Notes: generated by a model not told the origin, from the sequence alone. Shown: positions 35,438-44,689, counted from the first letter of the stretch. The stretch: 64,000 bases of DNA from an uncultured Collinsella sp. (GCA_900542325.1 UQMY01000008.1:1-64000); one strand, 5' to 3'. Translations and numbers: made by a program.

Positions 35438-37039
35438 TCACGCGCCCCCTTTCTGGACGAGTTCATCCAAGAGCTTCTCCGCAAACAGGTTGCCGCGACC
35501 CAGCTGGCCGGCAGGATCGAGCTGGAGTTTGAGGCGCGCCGACTCGACCATGGCCTCGTGGCCGTACATCGTCTCCAAGAAGCCCGCCTTGATCTTGCCG
35601 ACGCCGTGTTCGGCAGAAACGGCACCGCCCATGGCCGTGACCTCGGAAGCCCACTGGGCAAAGAGCTCTCCACCACGACGGTAGTCTTGCGCATCGCGCG
35701 GCAGGATGTTCACATGCAGATGGTTGTTCCCGATGTGTCCCCAGGCAGCAGACTCAAGCCCGCTTTCGGCCAGCGTGCGGCGATAGAGGGCCACGACATC
35801 GGCAAGGCGTGCATTGGGCACCGACATATCCGATCCCAGCTTGGTAATGGTGGGGTCGGTGCGGCGACGCTCGTCAATGAGCATGTTGACGCTCTCGGGC
35901 ACCGCGTGGCGGAAGAACCGCTGGCACTCGCGATCGACTTCGGTGCGGGCGACCCATGTCGCATCGTCGCGGCCGCCCGCAAACTCCAGCACCCATCCCA
36001 GGTGGTACAGCTCCTCGGTCGCCTGCGCCTCGTCATCGCAGTCGAGCTCCACGTAGACACAGACCTTTGCCTCGTCGTCGAGCGCCGGCAGCGAGGCAAA
36101 CGCCGTCGACTGCTCGCACTGGCGACGCAGGATATCCAGGGCGCCAGCATCGAAGTACTCGATGGCAGCCGCATGGGACAGGACAGGGCGCACGGAATCG
36201 GTAAAGGACACCGCCTTGTCCTCGCTATCGAAAAAGCAACTCACACCCCAAACGACCGCAGGCGCCGCCTGCAGGGCAATCTCGAGCTCGGTGATAACGC
36301 CGAGCGTGCCGCACGCGCCGATAAAGAGGTCGATGGCGTCCATATCGTCCGCAACGAAATAGCCTGAGGCATTTTTTGTCTCGGGCATGGTATAGCCGGG
36401 AAGATCGAGCTCGAGCGTACGGCCCGCTGCCGTCACGAGCGGCAGGTGGCGGCCCTGGGTAAAAGCCTCGCCGCGCTGAAGCTCAAGCAAATCGCCATCA
36501 GCCAGTGCGACGTGGAGTCCCGTGATATGTGGGCGCATGGGGCCGTAAGCATAGCTGCGGGCGCCGGAGGCGTTGCATGCCGCCATGCCACCCAGACAGG
36601 CAGATGCCTCGGTGGGATCGGTGGGAAAGAACTGCTCGGGGGACTCTTGGAACTCCTCGTAGGCCTCAAGCGATGCCTGGTCCCAACCAGCGGTCGGCAG
36701 TACCTTCTTGCTCAGCTGCTTACGCAGCTCCGAGAGCACAACGCCCGGCTCCACGCGCAGCAGAAATTGGCCTTGTTCATCGCGGCGAAGGCCCAAGTAG
36801 CGATTCATACGGGAAGTATTGAGGATATGCCCACCGTGGGGCACGGCACCGGCGGCAAGGCCGGTTCGGGCGCCCTGAACCGTTACCGGGACACGCTCGG
36901 CATGGAGCGTTTCCAAAATGGCACGGACCTCGTCTTCCGTTGTCGGAAACGAGATGCTCGATGCTTCGCCCGATGCACGAGATTCATCGCGGCCATACTC
37001 TTCGAACTCATCGGTGAAGGGTTTAATGGTTGCAGACAC
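35438..37039 (-). CDS. FAD-linked 2-hydroxyacid (lactate/glycolate) dehydrogenase
   Basis: 533 residues of the GlcD/D-lactate dehydrogenase type: a PCMH FAD domain (VPVTVQGARTGLAAGAVPHGG, CLGGMAACNASGARSYAYGP, GACGTLGVITELEIAL) and an FAD-oxidase C-terminal domain ending WGHIGNNHLHVNILP and SAEHGVGKIK. Its operon with etfB and ferredoxin-etfA matches LctD of electron-confurcating lactate dehydrogenase, although gene order differs. D-lactate is the likeliest substrate, glycolate possible. Starts at GTG 37039 with AAGGGGGAG ahead. No lactate permease is adjacent. Confidence 0.9.
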   Translation of the reverse strand: MSATIKPFTDEFEEYGRDESRASGEASSISFPTTEDEVRAILETLHAERVPVTVQGARTGLAAGAVPHGGHILNTSRMNRYLGLRRDEQGQFLLRVEPGVVLSELRKQLSKKVLPTAGWDQASLEAYEEFQESPEQFFPTDPTEASACLGGMAACNASGARSYAYGPMRPHITGLHVALADGDLLELQRGEAFTQGRHLPLVTAAGRTLELDLPGYTMPETKNASGYFVADDMDAIDLFIGACGTLGVITELEIALQAAPAVVWGVSCFFDSEDKAVSFTDSVRPVLSHAAAIEYFDAGALDILRRQCEQSTAFASLPALDDEAKVCVYVELDCDDEAQATEELYHLGWVLEFAGGRDDATWVARTEVDRECQRFFRHAVPESVNMLIDERRRTDPTITKLGSDMSVPNARLADVVALYRRTLAESGLESAAWGHIGNNHLHVNILPRDAQDYRRGGELFAQWASEVTAMGGAVSAEHGVGKIKAGFLETMYGHEAMVESARLKLQLDPAGQLGRGNLFAEKLLDELVQKGGA

Positions 37040-37385
37040 GCGAACTCCCCCTTTAGCTAACTACAGTGTTTGCAGGGAGATGTTACCGCATCGTTTCGTC
37101 GACGTGTTCGAGACCGTCTCCATAATTGGCGATTTTTACGTTTGTGCAATTCGGCGAACGGCAAGGCTTCCTCGGCAGACGATGCTTTTGACACATATCG
37201 CCCCGCCGTCGCCGACCGCTCGATTGTCGCTCGAAAAAAGTTGAAGTAATTTTTTCCACCTTTTACCTGCGGAGATGTCAATCCGTCAAGCATTTGGTCA
37301 GAAATTGGTCAAGTAGCGGCTGATACGGTCGGCGTCGACAGCCAAAACCGATAGAAGTTTTGGCCCCAGAAGCAGGGAGGTTCCC
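37040..37385. other. 346-bp divergent control region
   Basis: It separates the Etf operon from the surface-protein cluster. On the minus strand overlapping TTGACG and TTGACA hexamers lie near 37270-37290, with only poor -10 boxes behind. On the plus side two direct TTGGTCA repeats (about 37297-37312) could be a GntR-type half-site pair; no regulator is encoded nearby. No RNA gene was seen. Confidence 0.3.
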
Positions 37386-37682
37386 ATGGCATATTACTGG
37401 CCCCAGTACGGCGTCGCCATCGAGGTCGACGACGATCCCTATCTCCTGCCTTTCGACGAAGAGGCGTTCCCCGATACGGCGGTCTACCACGTCACCACCG
37501 ATGTTATCTGCGACCCCGAGTCGTTCTCGGCGCTCGCCCACCACATCGCGCGTATCCACGACATCGAGCTCCCTCACGACTTTGACGAGCTCATCTACTC
37601 GCGCCGCCTGATGCTTCACATGCTCTTTGGAGCGGACCCGTCCACGTTCGCACGTGTCTACACCACCAAGGACGCCGCATGA
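37386..37682 (+). CDS. Hypothetical protein, first gene of surface cluster
   Basis: 98 residues, acidic, with no signal peptide or membrane helix; family not recognised. It has a strongly aromatic start (AYYWPQYGVAIEVDDDPYLL) and His-rich middle (SALAHHIARIHDIELPHDF). GCAGGGAGGTTCCC before the ATG is a good ribosome site, and the end overlaps the next gene by 4 bp (ATGA), so it is real and coupled to a membrane protein. A cytoplasmic accessory role for the secreted cluster is only an inference. Confidence 0.7.
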   Translation: MAYYWPQYGVAIEVDDDPYLLPFDEEAFPDTAVYHVTTDVICDPESFSALAHHIARIHDIELPHDFDELIYSRRLMLHMLFGADPSTFARVYTTKDAA

Positions 37683-38188
37683 GTGCGAAGAAGCCGCCCC
37701 GCCTCGCAGGACTGGGGCGTCGCAAGAAACTCGTCGTTGTCTGTCTGGCTATCGTCTGCGCCCTTGTCGCCGTAGGACTATACGCCTGGCAGTCGCAGCC
37801 CGTGCCCGAAGCGGGCGCCTCAGTCACGACGGCAGAGGGTAAATCGCGACAAGAAATCCAAGATGAGCTCGATGCCATCGTCCGCGACAACATGATGACG
37901 ATTTCGGTCGCGCCGGTCGCTCAGCTACAGGAGGACGGCAAGCTGCGCGTCAACGTGCAAAACGTCCAAGACAATAAATTTCCCCAGCGATTCCGCGTCA
38001 TCCAAAACGACGAGACCATGTACGAATCCGGTGTGGTCGAGACCGGCAAGACAATCGAGACGTGCCCCGCCGGCGACATCAAAGAAGGCGAGGCATACAT
38101 CGAGATCCAGGCACTCGATGCCAAGACCCTCGACAGCCACGGCAATCCGACACGTGTCAAGGTACGGGTTGAGCAAGCCGAGAACTAG
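37679..38188 (+). CDS. Membrane-anchored extracytoplasmic protein
   Basis: 169 residues. A basic start (KKPPRLAGLGRRKK), one membrane helix (about 19-38), then an outer domain from 50 on. The outer part (DNKFPQRFRVIQNDETMYESGVVETGKTIE, GEAYIEIQALDAKT) resembles a small beta-rich family that I recall from surface-protein clusters of Firmicutes, but I cannot name it. Coupled to the gene before by a 4-bp overlap. 90 bp separate it from the next secreted protein. Confidence 0.75.
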   Translation: MSAKKPPRLAGLGRRKKLVVVCLAIVCALVAVGLYAWQSQPVPEAGASVTTAEGKSRQEIQDELDAIVRDNMMTISVAPVAQLQEDGKLRVNVQNVQDNKFPQRFRVIQNDETMYESGVVETGKTIETCPAGDIKEGEAYIEIQALDAKTLDSHGNPTRVKVRVEQAEN

Positions 38189-38278
38189 CTTTTTCGACCG
38201 ACGCGGCACCGCACGCAATTCACCAGCATTCGTCCAATCATCGCGGGGACGGCCCGCGGCGAATAGAAAGGAACGACC

Positions 38279-38878
38279 ATGGACATCACCAGGAACATGA
38301 GCGGAGCCGGAGCGCTCGTCGTGGGCGCAGGGCTCGCGCTCGCGCTCGCAATGGGCGCCGCCCCGACGCCAGCTATGGCAGCCGGGCGCGTTGGAACCAC
38401 GAAAGTAATGGTCAGGACCGAGATCAACAACGTTGAGTTCAAAGTTCCGACGGTTATTCCCTTCGTCGCCAAGGCCGACGGCACGCTTCAGGGCCCCTCA
38501 GAAGACGCGACCACCATCGACAATCATTCGGCCTACGGCATCCATGTCACCAACATGAAGATCGACGCCATGAACACCTGGACCATTGCTGCCGACGCCA
38601 AGGCCGGAACCGCACAGAACTCCATCGACTTTAAGGTCGGCCCCGACGGCGCACTCCAGAACGCCAGCGCCGCAATGCAGGAGACGGGCCTCGATCTTTC
38701 CAAGAACGCAGCCTTCGACATGGGCTACCAGGGCATTGCCGGCGGCACGGACAAAATTAAGCTCAAGACAAGCGGAAACGTCGCCCGCGTCACGCGCGAC
38801 ATCTTCCGCGTAACCGGCGAAGGCGATCAGGTTGCAACGATCACCTGGACGGTCGAGCCCGGTGCGCACACGGCATAA
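38279..38878 (+). CDS. Secreted protein, possible fibre or surface-layer subunit
   Basis: 199 residues with a signal peptide cleaved after PTPAMAA (about residue 35). The mature part begins with a beta-like stretch (VMVRTEINNVEFKVPTVIPF) and ends in ATITWTVEPG. The 'VPTVIPF ... GTL ... IDNHSAYGIHVTNM' pattern and the terminal T-W-T motif recall secreted Gram-positive proteins of the WxL or TasA-like type, without a clear match to either. AAAGGAACGACC precedes the ATG. The next gene begins inside its last 17 bases. Confidence 0.72.
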   Translation: MDITRNMSGAGALVVGAGLALALAMGAAPTPAMAAGRVGTTKVMVRTEINNVEFKVPTVIPFVAKADGTLQGPSEDATTIDNHSAYGIHVTNMKIDAMNTWTIAADAKAGTAQNSIDFKVGPDGALQNASAAMQETGLDLSKNAAFDMGYQGIAGGTDKIKLKTSGNVARVTRDIFRVTGEGDQVATITWTVEPGAHTA

Positions 38879-39143
38879 GGCTATCGCCCTGGCCGCCACC
38901 GTCAGCATCCTAGCGTTTGGGCCAGCCATGGCCTTTGCCCAGCAAGAACAGGCACAGGCCGCCACGCAAGTGACGGTCGATCTCTCGGAGCTCGACCGCG
39001 GCGACCGCGAGGAACCGTTGGCGCAGACAGGCGACAGACGATGGCTCTTGGCAGTAGGTGCCACAGCAGCAGGCGCGGGGACCGCCGGCCTCGGTCTGCA
39101 CATCAAACGCAGCCAGAAACAAAACATGGACAGGCCGCACTAA
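38862..39143 (+). CDS. Small LAQTG sortase-anchored protein
   Basis: 93 residues from a GTG start: signal peptide (RTRHKAIALAATVSILAFGPAMAFA), a short spacer of about 30 residues, then EEPLAQTGD, a hydrophobic helix and a basic end (HIKRSQKQ). LAQTG is a sortase sorting-motif variant, so the peptide should be linked to the wall. With so short an exposed part it may be an anchor or basal unit rather than an adhesin. It overlaps the preceding gene, suggesting coupled expression. A TTG ten codons upstream is a less likely start. Confidence 0.75.
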   Translation: MRTRHKAIALAATVSILAFGPAMAFAQQEQAQAATQVTVDLSELDRGDREEPLAQTGDRRWLLAVGATAAGAGTAGLGLHIKRSQKQNMDRPH

Positions 39144-39161
39144 ATTAGCTAAGGAGACCCC

Positions 39162-40592
39162 ATGGCATCGAAGAACCTTTTGCCCGTCGTCGCACTCTGC
39201 GGCGCGCTCGCAACCGGAACGCCTGTCGCCGCTTGGGCGACTCCCGTCATGGCAGACTCCTTACCAGCAGCCCTAAGTTCCGCCCCAAATCCGTCGAGCA
39301 CCATTGCGTGCAAGCGTTTTTCGATCGCACAGGCCGCGATCTCAACCTCGGGATGCCTTCGTCGTAATACGGACGGCTCGATAGTCGTGGATATCAAGCG
39401 TTCGAACAAGGCAAACGGCTCCCAGGCGGGGTGCGCCGTCTGCACGTGGCGCTCGGTTGTGCTCGATGCAGATGGCGATCCATGCAATTTAGAGCTGCGC
39501 ATCGACATCGCTTCGGTCGATGACTCGGCGAACGGAGCGAAGGTCGCCTTCGACGGTGCGTTTTTCGAGAAAGGAGGCGGTATATGTCTGGGCTGCGCCG
39601 CCGCGAATGCAGACGATGTGCAGCCCACCCTCTCATTCACGGCATCGCTGCGGCTGACCAAGGCGGGCACCGATGCCATCGCGGCGGGAGAAGCATCCCT
39701 GCTGTTCTACGCCGCCAGTACCGAAGACACAGACATTCATTTCGAGAAGCCGGCCGGATCGCTCAGCCTTACGCGCGGGACGGAGGCAGGCCCTATTGCG
39801 ATCGATACCCACACGCTAGGCAGGCAACGCATTCTTGCCGACCCGGCGCTTCTCGAGATGGAGTGGAACGGATCCGGAGCCGTCGGGATTGTCCCCTCCG
39901 CGCTTGACGCCAAGACGCTCCCCTCAAACGACGAACCCATCAACGCAACCATACAAGAAGAGAGCACGGACAAAGAAGCAGGTGCGGGCGACACGCCGTC
40001 GCCGACAAACAGCGTCCCAGCTTCTTTCGAAGCACCGAATGAGCCCGCTACCGGTCCAAACGATCCCGAGCTCGCGGACAGTCTGGGGCTTGCTGATCCT
40101 CAGGAGATCGATGAAGGTAACTGCTGCGTGTTTGCCGCCCTCGACCACACAGAGGTCATCGATGCTGCAAACATCGAAGTTGCCGCCGCCAATCAGCCCG
40201 TCCGCAAGTCGGCCATCATCGCATTTCCCGAATCCATCGAAGTCGTCTATTTGCCATCGGGCGAGGTCGTGGCCCCAACGCTGCTCACCTTGTTGGGCGC
40301 CAAGAATACTCGAAACGAAATTAAAAAGGTCACGGTTGTCGACCCTGCAACCACCGCTAAACTGCGTCTATACGCCGTTGCCCCAGACGGAGGCAAGACC
40401 TTGGAATTCGATGGCGACACACTTCTAGCCTGGCGACGTCTGGACATTATGCAAGACGTCTCGTATCAGATCGAACTCGAAGGGTTTGATCGTGCCCGCG
40501 ATGCCAATATCATCGCCGCGGCTATTGAATCCCCGCAGCGGCTTATGACACTGCGCTTTGACTACTATCCCTATGTCCCGACAACCACCTGA
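39162..40592 (+). CDS. Large secreted Cys-containing surface-cluster protein
   Basis: 476 residues, signal peptide ending near PVMA (about residue 31). The first half is rich in cysteine pairs (AGCAVCTW, GGGICLGCAAA, later GNCCVF) and predicted beta strands; residues 255-310 are a low-complexity Pro/Glu/Asn linker; the C-terminal 150 residues form another folded part. There is no sorting motif or membrane anchor, so it is probably released or held by partners. Family not recognised. AAGGAGACCCC precedes the ATG, 18 bp after the LAQTG gene. The last gene of the cluster. Confidence 0.75.
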   Translation: MASKNLLPVVALCGALATGTPVAAWATPVMADSLPAALSSAPNPSSTIACKRFSIAQAAISTSGCLRRNTDGSIVVDIKRSNKANGSQAGCAVCTWRSVVLDADGDPCNLELRIDIASVDDSANGAKVAFDGAFFEKGGGICLGCAAANADDVQPTLSFTASLRLTKAGTDAIAAGEASLLFYAASTEDTDIHFEKPAGSLSLTRGTEAGPIAIDTHTLGRQRILADPALLEMEWNGSGAVGIVPSALDAKTLPSNDEPINATIQEESTDKEAGAGDTPSPTNSVPASFEAPNEPATGPNDPELADSLGLADPQEIDEGNCCVFAALDHTEVIDAANIEVAAANQPVRKSAIIAFPESIEVVYLPSGEVVAPTLLTLLGAKNTRNEIKKVTVVDPATTAKLRLYAVAPDGGKTLEFDGDTLLAWRRLDIMQDVSYQIELEGFDRARDANIIAAAIESPQRLMTLRFDYYPYVPTTT

Positions 40593-40710
40593 GGCTTAAA
40601 TGCCGCGCATCATTCCTAATACCACTTATATAACGTATTAGATGAGTCGCGATGTGCCTCGCATTTCGTTCTGCTACGATTGCCACGTTGACATCAATAC
40701 AGGAGGGCTC

Positions 40711-41427
40711 ATGCCGGGCTTGGGAACAATCATCAACGTTGCGCTTTTAGTTGCGGGCGGTCTTTTGGGATTAGCGGGCGGCCGCTTCATTACACCGCGC
40801 ATCCAAGACACGCTCATGAAAGCATCGGGGCTGTGCGTCCTGTTTATCGGCCAGGGCGGCACCATGCAAAAGATGCTCGTCATCGATGGAAAGGCGCTGT
40901 CGACCACCGGTACCACCATGCTCATCGTCTCATTTGCGCTCGGTTCGCTCATCGGCGAGGCCGTCAACTTGGAAGCCGCCATCGAGAACCTTGGCGAATG
41001 GCTCAAGCGCAAGACTGGCAGTGAGGGCGATAACGAGTTCACCAACGCTTTTGTCTCGACTTCACTCACCGTGTGTATCGGTGCCATGGCCGTTGTGGGA
41101 TCGATCCAGGACGGCCTGCTCGGCGACTGGTCAACGCTTGCTCTCAAGGGCGCACTGGACTGCATCATCGTCTGCACCATGACGGCCTCGCTTGGCCGCG
41201 GCTGCATCTTCTCCGCCCTGCCCGTCGCCGTGTTCCAGGGGACGATCACGCTGTTTGCCGGCGCACTCTCCCCCATCATGACCACGGCAGCCCTCGACAG
41301 CCTTTCGCTCGTAGGCTCCATGCTCATCTTCTGCGTCGGCGTCAACCTCATCCGTCCTCAGACCTTCCGCACGGCCAATATGCTCCCCTCCGTCGTCATC
41401 GCCGTCATCTACGCCCTCCTGTTCTAA
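40711..41427 (+). CDS. DUF554 family membrane protein
   Basis: 238 residues with six or seven helices. MPGLGTIINVALLVAGGLLGL, the internal KASGLCVLFIGQGGTMQKM and GSIQDGLLGDWSTLALKGALDCI are typical of DUF554 (YqgA-like). The function is unknown; a transporter role is often guessed. The ATG at 40711 has AGGAGGGCTC ahead; earlier in-frame codons are not conserved in style and are rejected. It stands between the surface cluster and the TerB operon. Confidence 0.88.
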   Translation: MPGLGTIINVALLVAGGLLGLAGGRFITPRIQDTLMKASGLCVLFIGQGGTMQKMLVIDGKALSTTGTTMLIVSFALGSLIGEAVNLEAAIENLGEWLKRKTGSEGDNEFTNAFVSTSLTVCIGAMAVVGSIQDGLLGDWSTLALKGALDCIIVCTMTASLGRGCIFSALPVAVFQGTITLFAGALSPIMTTAALDSLSLVGSMLIFCVGVNLIRPQTFRTANMLPSVVIAVIYALLF

Positions 41428-41469
41428 ATCTATCTACGCAGCAGTATCTCGAACACCTGTTTGATGCTG

Positions 41470-41478
41470 TGCTATGAT
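41470..41478 (+). promoter_or_regulatory. Extended -10 promoter of the TerB operon
   Basis: TGCTATGAT, an extended -10 about 38 nt before the GTG start of the first gene. No good -35 is visible. Confidence 0.5.
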
Positions 41479-41515
41479 ATGAGGTCACCGAAGCTGCGTT
41501 AGGAGAGGAGAAGCG

Positions 41516-43276
41516 GTGGCCGACCAGGACATCAAGATGCTCATCGAGCGCATTATGGCCGAGGCCCGGACCCATCAGTCCGCCCGCTTCTCAAACGAAG
41601 TCTACGCAGACGAGCCGATTCTCAAGACCGGCCGCCAGATGCAGAACTTCCTTCCCGACCAGTACCGCAAAATGCGTGAGATATCGCGTTGGCAAGAAGA
41701 CCCCAAGGGCGGCGCGGGGCGTTGGCTTTCGGAAGCCGAGCTTTTCTACCGCCAAGGCCTGCTGATGGCCAACTTTGAGGACGACTGCCCTTACAACGGC
41801 ACCTTTAAGTCGTACTTTCCCACCTACAATGCCATGAGCGATCGACAGTTGCGCGGCTACTTTACCTGGCGTGCCCAAGTGCGCCGCGGAACCGTCGAGG
41901 AAACGTCTACGTCCTTTGCCTTTCTGTATCTCTATGAGCTGATTTGCGGCATTGGCGTAGATAATCCGCTCGATGGTTTTAACAAGATCAAGGCCTTTTG
42001 GGATGCCTACCGCGCCTTTGAGCCCGGCATCGACCGGTTTGCGCGCGTGTGGCTGCAGGATTACGCCGTGTTCCACGGGCTCGACCCCAAGCTGCTTCGC
42101 GACTCTAAAACCGTCATGTTCGATAACGCCCTTATCGAGCTGCGGCGCGCGGCACGAGACCTTGTACCAGCACCGGCACCGTCCGGCCAGACCCCTAAGC
42201 GTCGCAAAATCTCCGTGCCCACGCTCCCCCTTCCGCCCGATGAGGTGCGCGAGGAACGACTCATGGCCGCCATCAACGCCCTCTCCACGTACAACCTAAG
42301 TAACTCGCGGCTCGACCGCAGCCACCACCGCGATCTGCGACACGTGGCATGCGCCGTGTATGTCCGCATGGCGCGCTACTATGACACGCACCGAAAGACC
42401 GGCATCGTGGCGAGTTTATTTGGGGAGGAGACGGCCATGCCCTACACCATGTTTGCCTCGGCCGTATTCTTTGCGCCCGAGCGCCACGAGGACTGTGAAT
42501 ACCGTCTGGATCCTATCCATATCTACCGTTGCCAAAACGGCTTTTGGGAATGCATGCGTATCCATGGTAATAGGCAAAAGAGCGGCAAGCTCGGTGAAAT
42601 GATGCGCGCCTGCGACCAACGCCTGCGCCTGACGTTGGACCCCGCCCATCCCCTTAAGGAAGAAAAGGTCCCCAAATATCTGGCCAAGATTATCGATGAC
42701 GAGATTGTGGCATGGCTTTCGTGGGACGCCGCACACCAGCCCGTCAAGATCGATATCGATCTGAGTCAGCTGGGGCACATTCGGAACGCCGCTGCGCAAA
42801 CGCGCGAAGCGCTTTTGATCGATGAGGAACGCGAGGACAGCGCGTCCGCAGAAGCCGAGGCAGCGGACTCAGGGCAACCGGAAGCCGAGCCCGTAGCCGA
42901 CGCGATGGTCGAGGCGGTCGCGGCGGCCGCAGGGCAGGACGAGTCCGACGAGCCGACCATATCCACCGAACAGTTTGGTGTCGTGGCACCGCTTCTCGCG
43001 CCGACGCCCGCGTTCGCAGCTGCTACGCCCGCTGACGCCACAAACGAACTCGCGCCCGCCGCAGACGCCTATCTCCGCGCGCTGCTCGAGCACAACGCAG
43101 TACAGGCGGAATCGGCGGTAGTGCAATCGGAGCAGAGCGAGGACATGCTCGTCGATACCATCAACGAGGCGCTCTTTGACCTGGTGGGCGACACCGTAAT
43201 TGAATTTAGCGCGGCAGGGCCGCAGATTATCGAGGACTACGAAGCAGACGTGAGAGGATACCTAGACCATGAGTGA
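41516..43276 (+). CDS. TerB_N / TerB_C domain protein
   Basis: 586 residues. The N-terminal part (about 25-230: WLSEAELFYRQGLLMANFEDDCPYN, TWRAQVRRG, SFAFLYLYELICGIG) is a TerB_N domain; the C-terminal end (about 540-586: INEALFDLVGDTVIEFSAAGPQIIEDY) is TerB_C, after an Ala/Glu-rich linker (430-535). Such proteins are thought to be scaffolds or metal-binding parts of stress or defence complexes; activity is not known. Starts at GTG with AGGAGAGGAGAAGCG ahead. It overlaps the ATPase gene by 8 bp. The rest of the cassette argues for a DNA-related role. Confidence 0.85.
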   Translation: MADQDIKMLIERIMAEARTHQSARFSNEVYADEPILKTGRQMQNFLPDQYRKMREISRWQEDPKGGAGRWLSEAELFYRQGLLMANFEDDCPYNGTFKSYFPTYNAMSDRQLRGYFTWRAQVRRGTVEETSTSFAFLYLYELICGIGVDNPLDGFNKIKAFWDAYRAFEPGIDRFARVWLQDYAVFHGLDPKLLRDSKTVMFDNALIELRRAARDLVPAPAPSGQTPKRRKISVPTLPLPPDEVREERLMAAINALSTYNLSNSRLDRSHHRDLRHVACAVYVRMARYYDTHRKTGIVASLFGEETAMPYTMFASAVFFAPERHEDCEYRLDPIHIYRCQNGFWECMRIHGNRQKSGKLGEMMRACDQRLRLTLDPAHPLKEEKVPKYLAKIIDDEIVAWLSWDAAHQPVKIDIDLSQLGHIRNAAAQTREALLIDEEREDSASAEAEAADSGQPEAEPVADAMVEAVAAAAGQDESDEPTISTEQFGVVAPLLAPTPAFAAATPADATNELAPAADAYLRALLEHNAVQAESAVVQSEQSEDMLVDTINEALFDLVGDTVIEFSAAGPQIIEDYEADVRGYLDHE

Positions 43277-44573
43277 TACCGCATCCGCAGCACCTCGCGT
43301 GCCCAAGCGCGTCGCTGCCGTCATTCTCAACTCGCTCAAGGGCGGCGTGGTCCCGCGCATCGGCCTTCCTTACATCACCGTAGGGCGCGAGGTCGAGATC
43401 CGCGCCCTGCTCACCGATCTGAGTCTCATCGCCGACGGTGGCGCGAGCTTCCGCTTTCTGGTCGGTCGTTACGGCGCCGGCAAGAGCTTTTTGCTCCAGA
43501 CCATCCGCACGCACGCCATGGGCGAGGGATTCGTCGTCGCTGATGCCGACCTGTCGCCCGAGCGCCGCCTGCAGGGCGGTCAGGGACAGGGCCTTGCCAC
43601 CTACCGCGAGCTCATCCGCAATATATCGACCAAGACGCGCCCCGAGGGCGGTGCGCTCAACCTTATCCTGGATCGCTGGGTCGCCTCGTGTGCCGATGCC
43701 GACGAGCCTGCCGTCAATGCCCAACTGGCGCCGCTCGAGGAAATGGTCCACGGCTTTGACTTCACCCGCATGCTCCGCCGCTACCGCGCGGCCGTATCCG
43801 AGGGCGACGAAGAAGCTATGAGCCGCGTGACCAAATGGATCCGCGGCGAATACCGCACCAAGAGCGAGGCTCGCGCCGAACTGGGGTCCTCAACCATCAT
43901 CAGCGACGATGACTGGTACGACTACGTCAAACTCATTGCGCGCTTTTTGGTCTGCAGCGGCTACAAGGGCATGCTGGTGCTCATCGACGAGCTCGTGAAT
44001 CTGTATAAGATTCCCAACGCCATCACGCGCCAATACAACTACGAGAAGATCCTGACCATGTACAACGACACGCTCCAGGGCAAGGCGCAGTACTTGGGCA
44101 TGATCATGGGCGGCACGCCAACCTCCATCGATGACCGCCGCCGTGGCGTGTTCTCCTACGAGGCCCTGCGCAGCCGACTCGCTCAAGGCCGCTTTGCACG
44201 CGAGGATCTTAAGGACATGCTCGCGCCCATCATCCGCCTGCAACCACTCACCTACGAGGAGTTGCTGGTGCTGATCGAAAAACTCATGCAGATCCATGCT
44301 GGCTACTTTGGCTGGACGCCCACGCTTACCGAGAACGACTTGGTAGACTTCCTCAAGATTGAGTTTGGCCGCGTGGGAGCCGATACGCACTTGACGCCGC
44401 GTGAGGTCATCCGTGACTTTATCGAGCTGCTCGATATCCTGTGTCAGAATCCCGATGCACATGTGGCCGAGCTGCTGCAAAGCGTCGGCGGCGACGCGCT
44501 GGCGCCGGCAGCCGCAACAGGCGACACCGGCACCGCAGGCGGCGACCGCAACTTCGCCGAGTTCACCATCTAA
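43269..44573 (+). CDS. DUF2791 / BrxD-type P-loop ATPase
   Basis: 434 residues, the normal length of the family. Walker A GRYGAGKSF (about 67-75), preceded by GREVEIRALLTDL, and a Walker B-like MLVLIDELVNL (about 236-246); then RGVFSYEALRSRL and a helical C-terminal region. BrxD proteins are ATPases of type 2 BREX phage defence, often beside a Lhr-like helicase as here. No BrxC, PglX or PglZ is present in the window. AGAGGATACCTAGACC precedes the ATG. Confidence 0.88.
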   Translation: MSDTASAAPRVPKRVAAVILNSLKGGVVPRIGLPYITVGREVEIRALLTDLSLIADGGASFRFLVGRYGAGKSFLLQTIRTHAMGEGFVVADADLSPERRLQGGQGQGLATYRELIRNISTKTRPEGGALNLILDRWVASCADADEPAVNAQLAPLEEMVHGFDFTRMLRRYRAAVSEGDEEAMSRVTKWIRGEYRTKSEARAELGSSTIISDDDWYDYVKLIARFLVCSGYKGMLVLIDELVNLYKIPNAITRQYNYEKILTMYNDTLQGKAQYLGMIMGGTPTSIDDRRRGVFSYEALRSRLAQGRFAREDLKDMLAPIIRLQPLTYEELLVLIEKLMQIHAGYFGWTPTLTENDLVDFLKIEFGRVGADTHLTPREVIRDFIELLDILCQNPDAHVAELLQSVGGDALAPAAATGDTGTAGGDRNFAEFTI

Positions 44574-44689
44574 CCTACCAAAAAGGGACAGGTTTATTTT
44601 GGCAGGTTTTATCTGGGCAAACGTTGAAGCAGTAATGCAGCAAGCCGTTGCCAGCCGCGTTGAGAGATTCGTTGTTGAAAGGAGGTCCC

